Shown here piece by piece: positions 33,640-45,505 of a DNA stretch of 64,000 nucleotides. This stretch comes from Myrica gale (lineage: Eukaryota > Streptophyta > Magnoliopsida > Fagales > Myricaceae): contig OZ005603.1 in NCBI GenBank assembly GCA_963930655.1, positions 16,143,001 through 16,207,000 on the forward strand, given 5' to 3'. Below the pieces are notes generated by a model, which saw only the letters and a program-made list of their open reading frames with translations, was not told the DNA's origin and did not search any database. Every line of letters starts with the position of its first letter. Position 1 is the first letter of the stretch. Both the position numbers and the translations under genes were made by a program.

Positions 33640-34205
33640 CAGTACTAGTGTGTAGCAGAAGAGAAGGCATACTGAAAAGGACCCCACTAGAGGCCCCCAA
33701 ATATCAAGGCCCGCAAGCATGCTTGACAAGGCCTAAGGAGAGGAGAGACTTACTCATGGCATGCTTTTGGGCAACTTGGCATGGCCAATGCCCATGTCCA
33801 TCGCCAACCAAGTCCACAAGCCTAGGCATGGCATGGGATGAGCCTTTGAGGAGTTGATGCTTGAAGACTAGGGATGGTTGGAGGAGCACAATGGTGGCAC
33901 CCCCACATGGCCACCAGCCACGGCTGTAGAAGGAAGAGTGTGTGGGGAGTTAATCCCAAAAGGGTCCCGAGGTGAGTTAGAGAGGTTTGGAAGCACCACC
34001 ACACGACCACCGAACACGATGGCGCACGACGGAGCTTATGGGAGGTTGGTTCCAAAATAACCAGGAGGTCAAGTGGAGTCATTTGATGTCACCACCCCAT
34101 AAGGTGATAGAACAGCGGCAGAGCACGGGGCCATATGCAGCATGGAGAGGCCATATAGGGTAAACCACATGTGTAATCCCTATATGACCGAATCCCCCTT
34201 AATTG
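33640..34205. other. GC-richer, LTR-like sequence
   Basis: A GC-rich block with small open frames on both strands and no domain. Together with 34206-34676 it reads like the body of an LTR of another retroelement, similar in texture to 43900-45178. The left limit was not found. Confidence 0.3.
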
Positions 34206-35217
34206 GGAGTTATCTTTATTTTGTTAGTCTCCGAAATTTCCATATATGTGTGAGTCAATTAAGGAAACAATCTTGGTCCTATTTTGACAGATTGGATCCT
34301 TGATTGACATTTGAGAATTCTCATGTGGCAATTAGGGTTTAGGACTCCATATATGGAAACTTATGGTCGGCCACATGTTGCCAAATTAAAGGACAATCAA
34401 TCTTTGATTGATTAGTTCCCTCTTTGTCAAGTTTGGGCTAGAAAGAAGGATATCGACAAGATCTTCCATTTCTAACCTCAATTAGGTCTAGGGTGATTTG
34501 ATCACATGGCGATTAGACCTTTCCTCGACAAGGAAAGGGCTGGCCACCCAAGCCCATAGGCTAGAATATATATCAACTCTCCTTGGGAGCTTTTGGCCTT
34601 TGTGCCTTTTATCTACAGTAAAGGTTGAACCCTATCATTTGGGCTAGAATGGGCGTGGTTATCTCATGTTAGACTATGTTAGTCCCAAGGTTATTTTAAA
34701 AACAATCTATAAATGATTTTGATGATAACAAAAGTTTATAAGTTTTGAGGACTTTAGAATCTATTTTATCAATCCACAAAATTCCAAGTTATATCTTGAT
34801 AGGATTGAGTTTGTCACTCTAAAAGTATTCTTAATACACTAAAAGATCTTTACACATGATGTTTGATAAATTCTTCAAGTGATGGACACTTAAAAAGGTA
34901 TTGGAAAGGGATGAAAACTTCAAAAACACTGATTTTTGTCTCTAGGACTTTTAGGTGTCGACATATTCAGGACATGTGTCGACACATTGCACTAACACCC
35001 GAGACATATTTTTCAGGCCAAAACATGTGTCGACACATTGACCCTATAGTGTCGACACATTGCACTTACACCCGAGACATGTGTTTTTGACCAAAACATG
35101 TGTCGACACATTGACCTAATGGTGTGAACACATTGCACTGACTCCCGAGCACTAATTTTTAGTTCAAATTTTATGTGTCAACACATGTCATTTGAAGTGT
35201 CGACACATTACATGGGT
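34206..35217 (+). repeat. 1-kb direct repeat, copy 1: flank plus 5' part of a SIRE-like LTR
   Basis: From 'gggagttatctttattttg' onward this matches 38869-39836 almost base for base. The LTR proper begins TGTTAGTCCC at 34677; the 471 bases before it are insertion-site flank. The LTR segment at 34950-35215 carries several copies of the palindrome TGTGTCGACACA. At 35217 the LTR breaks off and runs directly into Copia pol sequence, so its 3' part, gag, protease and most of the integrase are deleted. Confidence 0.85.
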
Positions 35218-37109
35218 TTACAACAAAGGTAATTTGGGTAAGTTCGATGCCAATGCGGGTATTGGTATATTTCTTGGGTACTCAACTTTTAGTAAGGTAT
35301 TTCGTGTTTTTAATAAGCGTACATTGGTTGTAGAAGAATCAATTCTTGTTGTGTTTGATGAATCTGACATACTTGTGAGAAAAGATGATGAAGATATTTT
35401 AGATCTTAACAAAGAGGTTGAAAAGCTTACAATTGACAAGGACAAAGTAGACACTCTTGAGAAAAAGCAAGAACCTCAAAGGATTCAAGAAGAGTCTCAA
35501 CAAGATAAAGATGATCTACCGAAATTATGGAAATACATCAAAAGTCATCTTCTTCAGCAAATCATTGGTAATGTGGAAAAAGGGGTAAGCACTCACTCTT
35601 CTTTAAATCAGGCTAATAATTTTGCTTTACTTTCACAACTTGAGCCTAAAATTTTTCTTGAGGCTAAAGATGATGAAAGTTTGATCCATGCCATGGAAGA
35701 TGAATTAAAACAATTTGAGAAAAACCATGTATGGCATCTAGTTCCTAGACCCAAGGATTATCCAATTATTGGTACAAAATGGGTTTTTAGAAACAAAATG
35801 GATGAATCCGGAGTTGTTATAAGGAACAAAGCAAGATTAGTAGCCCAAGAATATAATCAAGAAGAAGGAATAGATTTTGATGAAACCTTTGCACCTGTTG
35901 CCCGTTTAGAATCAATTCGTATGTTACTTGCTTTTGCTTGTTTCAAAGATTTTAAACTCTTTCAAATGGATCTAAAAAGTGTCTTTTTGAATGGATTCCT
36001 TTCTGAGAAAGTATATGTTGAGCAACCACCGGGTTTTGAAGACAAAAATCTTTCTAAACATGTGTATAAGCTCACAAAAGCACTTTATTGTTTGAAACAA
36101 GCACCTCGGACATGGTACGAAAGGTTGAGCTCATTTCTCATTGAAAATGGTTTTTCACGAGGTAAAATTGATACTACCCTTTTTACTAAAGAGAAAAACA
36201 ATGATTTGTTGATTGTTCAAATTTATGTTGATGATATCATTTTTAGATCAACTAATGAAATCTTGTGTCAAGAGTTTTCACAAGTAATGCAAGGTGAATT
36301 TGAGATGAGCCTCATGGGAGAATTGAACTATTCCTTTGGACTTCAAATCAAACAAAGCAATGAAGGGACCTTCATCAACCAAGCAAAATATACAAAAGAT
36401 CTTCTCAAGCGATTTTCTATGGAAAGTTCAAAACCAATAAGCACAACTATGAGTCCATCAACAAAGATGGAAAAAGATGAAAATGGTAAGGATGTGGACC
36501 TGACTCTATCTTACCGCTAGTAGACCTGACATAATGTTTATTGTTTGCATGTGTGCTAGTTATCAATCATGTCCTAAGGAATCTCATCTTATTTTGGTTA
36601 AACAAATTTTTAGATATCTTGTTGGAACTCAAAATCTAGGATTGTTTTATCCTAAGAGTGTTGAATTTAATTTACTAGGATACTCGGATGCGGACTATGC
36701 CGGTTGTAAAATTGATAAAAAGAGTACTAGTGGTGCTTGCCAATTCCTTAGCCCATCACTAGTCTCTTGGTGTTGCAAGAAACAAAACTCTGTAGCTCTA
36801 TCAACTTCGGAAGTCGAGTATATTGTTGTGAGCAATTGTTGTGCACAATTTTTATGGATGAAACAACAACTAGAAGATTTTATTCTTCATTACTCTCTCA
36901 TCCCAATAAAATGTGACAACACTAGTGCTATAAACCTTACTAAAAATCCAATTCAGCACTCTAGGACAAAACACATTGAGATAAAGCATCACTTTATCCG
37001 TGATCATACTCAAAGAGGAGATATAGTTCATAAGTTTGTAAATACCGACCTTCAAATGGCGGACATTTTCATAAAATCCTTTAATGAGGATAGATTTTGC
37101 TTTATTTGA
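35192..37109 (+). pseudogene. SIRE-like Copia pol: integrase end, reverse transcriptase, RNase H
   Basis: The frame is open from inside the LTR repeat with no ATG. It starts in the integrase C-terminal part ([25 protein letters not shown]). The reverse transcriptase follows, with [53 protein letters not shown] and the YVDD active-site box ([12 protein letters not shown]). A short deletion and frameshift at about 36505-36535 precede RNase H (SYQSCPKESHL, GYSDADYAG, STSGACQFL, SEVEYI, RTKHIEIKHHFIRD). No protease or gag. The order RT-RNase H and the downstream Transposase_32-type frame place it with SIRE. It cannot make a full polyprotein. Confidence 0.92.
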
Positions 37110-37299
37110 CAAGAGACAGGAATGAGATTTCCTTTGGATTAATGTGATGACATATGCTTGTTTTGTTGTTTTGATTATGCTTCTTTGATTGCTTAGAACA
37201 TGGCTTGATCAATATGCTAAAGTGCTTCATGATGGTATAATTTTAATTGCAATTTGTTGAAATTTCTCTTAAGAAATTTTCTTTGCATAGAATGTTTCA

Positions 37300-37495
37300 A
37301 CACTTGGTAATTCAAGTGTCAACACTTCTGGTTTTTATGGCATTTTTACTCCAAGGAAGCATGTGTCGACACTTATGAGTCCATGTGTTAACACATTAGC
37401 TTCAGTTCTTAAGCTTCTTCAATATTGACTCTCGGGTACATGTGCAATGTGGCGACACATTGATACAATGTGTCGCCACATATATCGGGCACAGT
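37300..37495. repeat. Cluster of GTGTCGACAC-type imperfect palindromes
   Basis: Between RNase H and the next frame are repeated variants such as 'gtgtcgacac', 'gtgtcaacac', 'gtgttaacac' and 'gtgtcgccaca'. They resemble the palindromes in the LTR copies at 34950 and 39614 but are more diverged, so the same motif occurs in both the LTR and the internal 3' spacer. Confidence 0.6.
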
Positions 37496-37690
37496 GTTTT
37501 TAAAAATGGGTGACCGCGTGTTATATTAAGCCTCTTAGGGCAAGGGTCAGCACATTTCCCCCCTTTCTTTTCGCAGACCTCTCTCTCTCACCCAGGTCGT
37601 GCCATTTTTTTCTCTTCCCCACGAAATCTTCTCACCAATCGGCCTCCTCTCAAAAACTTAACGCCGACAGCCTCTCCTGCTCTTGCCGAG

Positions 37691-38868
37691 ATGTCCTCCA
37701 GTCGCCCCAAGCGATCCAAACCCCAGACACCATCTTCGGCCAGTTCCCGAGCAAGTAAGAAAGGGAAAATTTTGGAAGAAGCCATGCCCTCTACCGAAGC
37801 CTTCATCTACAGGTCAGGTCTTTGTAAAAATATATTTCTACAAGATTTTAGGGCTAGGAAGGTTATTGCTGGTAGATGGGCTAATTTCAAGTGGTTTGAT
37901 GAAAATGAGATTGATTTTAAGGAAATGTTTGAATATCAAGGATGGGGAGTGTTTGTGAATTTGAAGGTTGATTGCTATGTTTATCTTGTGAAATTGGTAT
38001 ATGCTAATCTTCAACACACAACATCTGAATCAGTCTCTAGTTATGTAAATGAGAAATTTTTGGACTTGTCTGCAACTTCTCTAAATAACGTGATTGCTGC
38101 TCCCAATGGGGGAAAGAAGTTCTTTGATGCCTATACTTGGATGGGAATGGCAGAGGTAGAACCTCTAAATATACTTAGGGTTGTATTGGATAATCCAACC
38201 CTAAACAAAGTGTTTAAACCCACTGTCAGTGACTTGACAGTCCATAGACGGATCTTACATCACATGGTGTGCCATGTCATTTTACCAAGGACTGGTAAAT
38301 TTGAGTACATTACCTTTTTGGAGTTCTTTATAATGTATTGTTTAATCACCCGTACTCCAATCAATCTTGATCATTTGATGATTAATCACATTAAGGCCGC
38401 CTTTGAAAAGAAAAGGCAAGGACTGCCTTATGGGATGTTTTTCACTCATTTCTTTCATGCTTTTGATATAGAAGTCTCTATGGAGGTTAGAGAAAAAACC
38501 CAAGGATTCACAAGAGTATACCCAGAAAACACTAAAATTGGTGGGTTTTATGCAAAATGAGGATGGTGAATGGATGAAGAAAACAGTGGTGACACCTCAA
38601 AAGATTGGTGATAAGGGTTTCGGATCTGATGGGGATAGTGATGATGAGGATGATGCTGAAACCGCTGCTGAAACTCCTATAGAGGAGCACACTCCTTTAT
38701 CTGTCTCGCCTCCACCTTTTGGATATACCTCCCGAAAGGCTGCTACTGGTAGCTCCCATCAGCCTCGATTAAACACACTTGAGGCCTCCATGAATGAGAT
38801 AAAGAAAGAGCAGAAGAAATTGGGAAAAAATATGGAGGATTTTGCCAGCTCTATGAAGACAGGGTTTG
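37691..38868 (+). pseudogene. SIRE-associated Transposase_32-like protein, truncated
   Basis: An ATG at 37691 opens a frame with a basic N-terminus (MSSSRPKRSKPQ). The putative plant transposon protein domain occupies about residues 45-255: VIAGRWANFKWFDE, GWGVFVNLKVDCYVYLVKL-VYAN, LDLSATSLNNV, then ILRVVLDNPTLNKV, LTVHRRILHHMVCHV and GLPYGMFFTHFFHAF. A frameshift at about 38495 moves the tail into the 38538 frame (GEWMKKTVVTPQK, an acidic stretch, IKKEQKKLGKNMEDF). At 38868 the tail is cut off by the second copy of the flank-plus-LTR repeat. The sister copy at 15346 has a longer C-terminus. Function unknown. Confidence 0.8.
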
Positions 38869-40322
38869 GGAGTTATCTTTATTTTGTTAGAGTCTCCGAC
38901 ATTTCCATATATGTGTGAGTCAATTATGGAAACAATTTTCGTCCTATTTTCATAGATTGAATCCTTGATTGACATTTGAGAATTCTCATGTGGCAATTAG
39001 GGTTTAGGATTCCATATATGAAAGCTTATAGCCGGCCACATGTTGCCAAATTAAAGGACAATCAATCTTTGATTGATCGGTTCCCTCTTTGGCAAGTTTG
39101 GGCTAGAAAGAAGGATATCGACAAGATCTTCCATTTTTAGCCTCAATTAGGTCCAGGGTGATTTGGTCACATGGCGATTAGACCTTTCCTCTACAACGAA
39201 AGGGCTGGCCACCCAAGCCCATAGGCTGAATATATATCAACTCTCCTTGGAAGCTTTTGGCCTTTGTGCCTTTTATCTACGGTAAAGGTCGAACCCTATC
39301 ATTTGGGCTAGAATGGGCATGGTTATCTCATGTTAGACTATGTTAGCCCAAGGTTGTTTTACAAACAATCTATAAATGATTTTGATGATAACAAAAGTTT
39401 CTATGTTTTTGAGGACTTTAGAATCTATTTTATCAATCCACAAATTCCAAGTTATATCTTGATAGGATTGAGTTTATCACTTTAAAAGTCTTCTTAATAC
39501 ACTTAAAGATCTTTACACATGATGTTTGATAAATTCTTCAAGTGATGGACACTTAAAAAGGTTTTGTAATGGGATGAAAACTTCAAAAACACTGATTTTG
39601 TCTCCAAGACTTTTAGGTGTCGACACATTCAGGACATGTGTCGACACATTGCATTAACACACGAGACAAGTTTTTCATGCAAAAACATGTGTCGACACAT
39701 TGCACTTACACCCGGGACATGTGTTTTTTACCAAAACAGGTGTCGACGCATTGCACTGACTCCTGAGCACTAATTTTTAGTTCAAATTATATGTGTCAAC
39801 ACATGTTATTTGAAGTGTCGACACATTACACGGGTTTGAGGATTTTTCGAAATGACATCAGAGACATCAAATCGCTCCTTATTTCATGGGAAACTTTTCC
39901 ACGGCTATTCTCACCTACCCAGTCGACCGTTGAAGACAAAATGGCTTAAATAGATGACCGGTTGTTGAAGAAAAAAAAAGCTACACCTACACAACGAATT
40001 TTCATTTACACTGTGACCTAACTTCTTGAGAAAGAGAGAAAGTCTTGAAGAAGAGTGAAGTTCTGCACCTACCAAGAAGACCTGCTATTTTCCTTGCTCC
40101 ATTTCAAGTCTTCTATTGTACATCTTATCCTCTTCATACCCTTTGAGCCTCACATTTGTAAATTCGGTTTCAAGAGCCAAATCGTGAGTTTTTCATTTCA
40201 TACCCATTCAAGTTAAAACTTGTAAGTGTTGGGTAAACACTGAGTCCTACTCTTGTGAGTAGAAGAAATCCCTAAGTGTTGGGATTTGAGAAGAAGAGTT
40301 AAAGCGTAAGCTCAAGAAACGC
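38869..40322 (+). mobile_element. 1-kb direct repeat, copy 2, continuing into a SIRE-like LTR
   Basis: 38869-39836 repeats 34206-35217, including the 472-base flank, so the LTR (TGTTAGCCCA, from 39341) is preceded by the same outer DNA as the first LTR and not by a polypurine tract. Unlike copy 1, it continues past 39836 with typical SIRE-type LTR motifs (GGGTAAACACTGAGTCC; AGCACCCGGG at 40340; GGAGTGGATGTAG). The 3' end of the LTR could not be set because it runs into the tandem duplication at 40323-41054. Confidence 0.75.
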
Positions 40323-41054
40323 TTTGTGAAGGTTCCTTAGCACCCGGGAAGTTAAGGTGTACTACCTATTTGATAGATAGTGAAGAAAGCCCAAGAAAGT
40401 CAATAGTCTTTGGAGTGGATGTAGACAAGTGTTTTGGCCAAAATTTCTAAAAATTACGATGTCATCTCTTCAACCCTTATCTTTTCAAGTTTCATATTTT
40501 CTCTTATTCTTTTCTCTTGATGTTTATTTTGATTGGTGTTTTAAATCTATTTAGAATAAACATAAATTTTAATCAATTTAAGATAACATTTTTAGTTGTT
40601 ATAATTAAAATTAAAATTACATAATTTATTTTTAAAAAATTCTGTTACGTAAAACCCGTAAGAAAGGACCCTCAGCCAAGCAATGATGATTGTGAAGGTT
40701 CCTTAGCACCCGGGAAGTTAAGGTGTACTACCTATTTGATAGATAGTGAAGAAAGCCCAAGAAAGTCAATAGTCTTTGGAGTGGATGTAGGCAAGTGTTT
40801 TGGCCAAAATTTCTAAAAATTACGGTGTCATCTCTTCAACCCTTATCTTTTCAAGTTTCATATTTTCTCTTATTCTTTTCTCTTGATGTTTATTTTGATT
40901 GGTGTTTTAAATCTATTTAGAATAAACATAAATTTTAATCAATTTAAGATAACATTTTTAGTTGTTATAATTAAAATTAAAATTACATAATTTATTTTTA
41001 AAAAATTCTGTTACGTAAAACCCGTAAGAAAGGACCCTCAGCCAAGCAATGATG
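40323..41054 (+). repeat. 366-bp tandem duplication at the LTR end
   Basis: Two adjacent 366-base units (40323-40688 and 40689-41054) differ at only a few bases (for example gtagacaag versus gtaggcaag, and attacgatg versus attacggtg). The unit holds the last part of the SIRE-like LTR and AT-rich DNA that follows it. Near identity implies a recent event. Confidence 0.92.
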
Positions 41055-41267
41055 CACCTCGAAAATTTCTCTCCCTTGAGTTCTCAAATTTTCTCATTGT
41101 TGCTCTCCCTCTTACACGTGATTTTCTCTTCTTTTTGTAAGGGTGGTAAGTTGTTTCTCCGATTTCTTTACTGCATGGTTGAGAAGAATTCAATGGATCA
41201 TGAGCTTGAACTTTTCTGAAACATGCACATTTCATGTTATTTTCTTTCATTTTTAAAATTCTTCAAT

Positions 41268-41630
41268 GGGTTAAATACAGTTTGCTCCCCTTATATTTGA
41301 GGTCATTTACACTTTGCACCCCGATATATTATTTTTGAGATATTGGACCCATAAAGTTACACATTTTTTCAATTTGAACCCCGTACCCAAATTGCCCGTC
41401 AATTTAGATGGATTCCCTCAAAAAATTTATACATTGCCCCATTATCTTTGGGGGTATTTACACATTACACCCCACGTTTTGACAGAATCCGTCTAAATTG
41501 ACGAGCAATTTGAGTACGGGGTCCAAATTGAAAAAATGTGTAACTTTATGGGTCCAATGTCTCAAAAACAATATATCGAGTGCAAAGTGTAAATGACCTC
41601 AAAGATAAGGGGGCAAAGTGTATTTAACCG
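41268..41630. mobile_element. 363-bp Mutator-type MITE (foldback)
   Basis: It has long inverted arms (about 170 bases each) starting GGGTTAAATAC and ending GTATTTAACCG, with an exact 9-bp target duplication TTCTTCAAT (41259-41267 and 41631-41639). The 9-base duplication and long arms are typical of Mutator superfamily MITEs. Non-coding. Confidence 0.9.
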
Positions 41631-41639
41631 TTCTTCAAT

Positions 41640-42084
41640 TTTAATTTTGAATTAGGTTTGAATAAGTAGTGGGGAATTTCTCTTTCGAAGCGAATTAGCT
41701 AAACATGGTAATTATAGTAATTTCTTTGAAAAATGACAAATGACGAAAATAAAAATTTTAATGTCGTGGAATATTATTATTTTATAATTGTTAACATATT
41801 TATGTGAAAATAAATTTATTATTATTTTCAAAATAAGTTTATCAAATTTTAACATTTATCGTAGACGCAAATATAGAATTCTAATTTGCACGCTGGAATC
41901 TTGATTATTTTCCTCTCTATAGATTTATATTTAACTGTTTTAAATTCTCTAATTGGTACAGTTTCTCTATGATATTGTCCTCTACTAAATTTAATTTTAT
42001 GTTTCTATTATTGAATTATGTTATTAATTATTATATTATTTTAAAGAGAATTCTTTTTCACTCACTAGATTTTGAAGAGAATTT
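41640..42084. other. AT-rich intergenic DNA
   Basis: No gene, repeat or structured element recognised. Confidence 0.5.
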
Positions 42085-42375
42085 GAAAAACTCACTGGGT
42101 TTCTAAAAACATCTTAAACTCACTAGTTTTTGCCGTTAGTACAATAGATTACTCAGCCCGACTTAGTTAGAGTGGTTTAATAGAATTTACTTTTCACCCA
42201 ATCAGAGCTCGCCAAATTCCATAATTTTTTTCTTTAATTTTTTTAATTTTATGACACGTGGCGAGTTGTGATTGGATGAAAAAAATTTGTTAAACCACAC
42301 TAAGCTAAATGATCTATTATACTAAGAGCCAAAACCTAATTAGTTTTAAGATTTTTTCAGAAAGCGAGTCAGGAT
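42085..42375. mobile_element. Foldback MITE of about 290 bp
   Basis: The left arm ('actcactagtttttgccgtt', 'agtacaatagat', 'cacccaatcagagctcgcca') returns reverse-complemented in the right arm ('tggcgagttgtgattggatg', 'atctattatactaagagcc', 'aaaacctaattagt'). The ends are approximate and no target duplication was settled. Non-coding. Confidence 0.65.
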
Positions 42376-42789
42376 TTTCCTGTGAGGATTTTTCTTCATG
42401 CACACTTAACGTTCATCGCTAAGTTTTAGTAGGCAAATTCCACTTTCTGTTGATTTAATTCGGTTTGACCGCTGATTAAGTCTTAGAACAACTATGCAAT
42501 AGGGGTAAATGTGACTTTCTGTAAATGTCAAATAGGTTTCTCTCTTATATAGGTAAAGTTATTTTATTTGATAAAAATTTCTTTTTATTTAAAAAGTACT
42601 TAAATTTTGAAAATAATTATATTTTTATTCTTTCCATCACAGGTTGTGTCCCATATTCGAATGAAAAGCTATATGCTTAAGACAGACAAGTCGTGGATTT
42701 GATCCAGACCTTTGCAAGAGGATTTCCCCTTTAGTAGGACCACATGTGAAGAGTCATATTCCGAAGTCGTGGGAATAGCTTTTTCAATT

Positions 42790-45505
42790 GAGTTACACTT
42801 TTTAAAAAAAAATGGTCCATAAATTTTTGTTTTGATCAATTTCGTCCCTAATTTATGTTTGTTTATCAATTTGGTCTTTCCATCTACTTCTATTAATTAT
42901 ATGTCCAATCATCTAACGGTCCTACACGTCACACCTAATTAGAAAATGACACGCATAAAAAAATTTATTTAAAAATGACAGATAAATTTTATTGCGGCAA
43001 GTCAGCAAAAGAAAAAATTAGTTAACTATTTTAAAAAAAGTATAAAAATAATATAAAGTTTTTTTAAAAAAACAGGGGATCGAGAGCCACTCCGACTGGG
43101 GAGGGCTCCCCTTTGCAAGTTGGCTCCCGGCCGCCCCTTCTCTAGGGAGCCAAGGAGGTGGCTCGCGGTCACCCCTCGCGGCATAAGCCATCCCATTCGC
43201 AGGGTGGCTCCCCTTCCCTCGTTTCCGATCCTTGTGTTTGGCAGGGGAGATTAAACCCAGCTGCACAAAGAATTGAAGCGATCTCGTAATGAACCTTCGA
43301 CTAAATGTGACTTGATAATGCTTCAGTTAGCAGCAGAGAAAACGTAGGAAATGGGAAGAAAATTCGGTGGTTGGTAAATGCTTCATTTATGGTTTCCTTC
43401 AATGCCTTGGAACCCAAACAAACCGGAGACTAAATGAAAATGCTCACGATAGCAGCCACAATCAATCGTTAGGATATAGTGCAAGAACCACCTCTATTTT
43501 GAAAGATCCTGGAGACAATAAGATCAGAATCTATCAATAATGTGTGAGAACATATAGTATCCAATTTCTTCCATTTGCGAGAAAGTGCGTCGAGAAGTTC
43601 GAGTAAGAGGGAGAAGTTCGGTACTGATTATTTTAATGTGCAAGAATGTTGACCCTGCAACTCAAAGTGATGAAATTGATGTTTGTTCTCTTGAGTAAAA
43701 AACTGCTCTAGCTGCTATGGTGCCTTCGTCTGTAATTCGGAAGCCACAGTCAACAAAGGCCAAAAGACTAAGAGAAATCGTCAGTTTTCTTGGGCAAGAA
43801 AGCGAAAGGAAATGAGGCAGAAAGAGCGAGAAAGTCCCTGAACCTACCGATCAAGTTTTGACGAGGCCAACTTACACAACCAAAGTTGTTGAAAACATAT
43901 GGAGGGAGAGGGATAGAGACAGAGAGAGGAGAGAGAGGCCCTGGAATGGGGTGGCCACCGCCGCGACCAAGACGTAGCCAGGGTGGCCGCAAGTCACCCC
44001 CGCGACTCCCTAGAGAAGGGGTGGCCTGGAGCACCCGCAAATGGGAGCTATGAAAGGATCCCCAGTGATAAGTTGGGTGGCAAAAGCCATGTGTAGAAGG
44101 ATAGGTGCCGAGATGAGGCGCCAAGGACACGGATGGGCACTCATGACACGCCCATAGCGCGCGTAGTGACAACACCGCAGCCATGCCATGGCACCAGCGC
44201 GGGCGCCCCAGTGCCACTGACAAGGCATAGCGCCTCACCAACGCCCATGCCTGGCATGCCAGGCAGCCGGCCACAGACATGGCCTCACCCATGGCCTTGT
44301 CATGACACGGCGCAGCAGCAAGTACTTGGCCACCAGCCAAGCCATGCAGCAAGAGGAAAGCAGACAATGGAGTGGCATGACAAAGGATGGCCACCACCAG
44401 TGGCGGAGCACCACCACCCCTACCGGTGCTAGGTGGGGAATGGAAGAGGACGGGTCAGGGACCCGGAGGAGCATCACCATCCATGGTGGTGCAAGTGGCG
44501 GCGGGGGACGACGGCGAGATCCCTACATTCATGGAGGTATCTTAGAGATTAGTTTCCTTTTGTGTTATGATTGAATAAATCATATCTTCTAGATTTAGGG
44601 ATCCTTTCCTAAACTCTAGAAGATTACTTTCCTTTATGTTCTTGTTATGTTAGGCGTGTAATATCAAATCTCCCTGATTAAAGGGATTTGATTTAGATTT
44701 GATTTGGTGTTGATTTGATTTGATTGAGTCAATTAGGGTTTGTAATATCCTAAGGATGTCTATATAAACACCCTTAGGAGCATTAGAGTGATTCATTCAG
44801 AGAAGAATAGAGTCTTGGAGAGCCAGAGGGCTTTTGGGTGGGATTTGGCCAAGCATAGGCACGTATATGCTAAGTCGGTGTTAAGGCTAATAATCTTCTC
44901 ACTTGGGATTCATTCTAGGCTAATAACCTAGTTTGGGTACCCGTTCTTGGGCTAATTAACCCTTGATCAGGATTGTTCTTATATCTTGTGGTTCTTGAGC
45001 TAATTACCCTTGACCACGTTCTTCGTTCTTATCAATAAACATCTCGAGTGTTCTCCATTTTGAGTATTAGATCCTATATAAACAGCTCGTGTGTTACAGA
45101 TAACGGTTTAGGAGGATCGATTGGGGTGATCGTGTTCGAATCACGTGGCGGGAATCACTTGACCGGGGTCCCTAACAAGCCCTCCCCTAGCGAGCAGGGT
45201 GGTTCGCGACTTTTTTTTAACTTGACATTATTTTATGGTTTTTAAAAATAGTTAATTATTTTTTTTCTTTTTTAATGTTTTTTTACAATGTTGCACAATA
45301 AAATTGAACATTTTAAAAATAAATTTTTCCAACACATGTCATTTTCTGATTGGGTGTGACATGTATAACCGTTAGATAACTGAACATGTTACTATCGAAA
45401 GGATCAAATTGATAAACGAAAATAAACTAGAGATGATCAAAACGAAATCTGAGAACTATTTTTTAAAAGTTTTTAAAATTCAAGAACTAAAAAGTAACCC
45501 TTTTG
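42790..45505. mobile_element. Foldback element of about 2.7 kb with diverged 330-bp arms
   Basis: The left arm (about 42790-43130) and the reverse complement of the right arm (about 45175-45505) share 'gttttgatcaatttcgtccc', 'tatcaatttgatc', 'atctaacggt', 'gtcacac..aatcagaaaatgacat' and a 'gggagggct' inner edge. This long-arm layout fits a Mutator-type foldback element. Most of its interior is a later LTR-like insertion. Ends are approximate. Confidence 0.65.
43268..45178 (+). mobile_element. LTR-like insertion inside the foldback element
   Basis: The right edge is clear: GGGGTCCCTAACA followed by AGCCC, where the foldback arm resumes. Before it lie a 'TATATAAACACCC' box (about 44761) and leader-like sequence, the expected order in an LTR (U3-TATA-R-U5). 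The interior 43920-44520 is GC-rich, with open frames on both strands that look non-genic. The left limit is uncertain, and no gag or pol was found, so it may be a solo LTR. Confidence 0.4.

Noticed and set aside
34950..35215. Regularly repeated palindromes resembling a CRISPR array
   Set aside because: Spacing is irregular and the motifs lie in plant LTRs with degenerate copies. CRISPR arrays are not expected in a nuclear plant genome and no cas genes are present.
43768..44397. 209-residue minus-strand frame and several overlapping plus-strand frames
   Set aside because: The region is GC-rich, so stops are rare in every frame. There is no recognisable domain, and it lies inside an LTR-like insertion.
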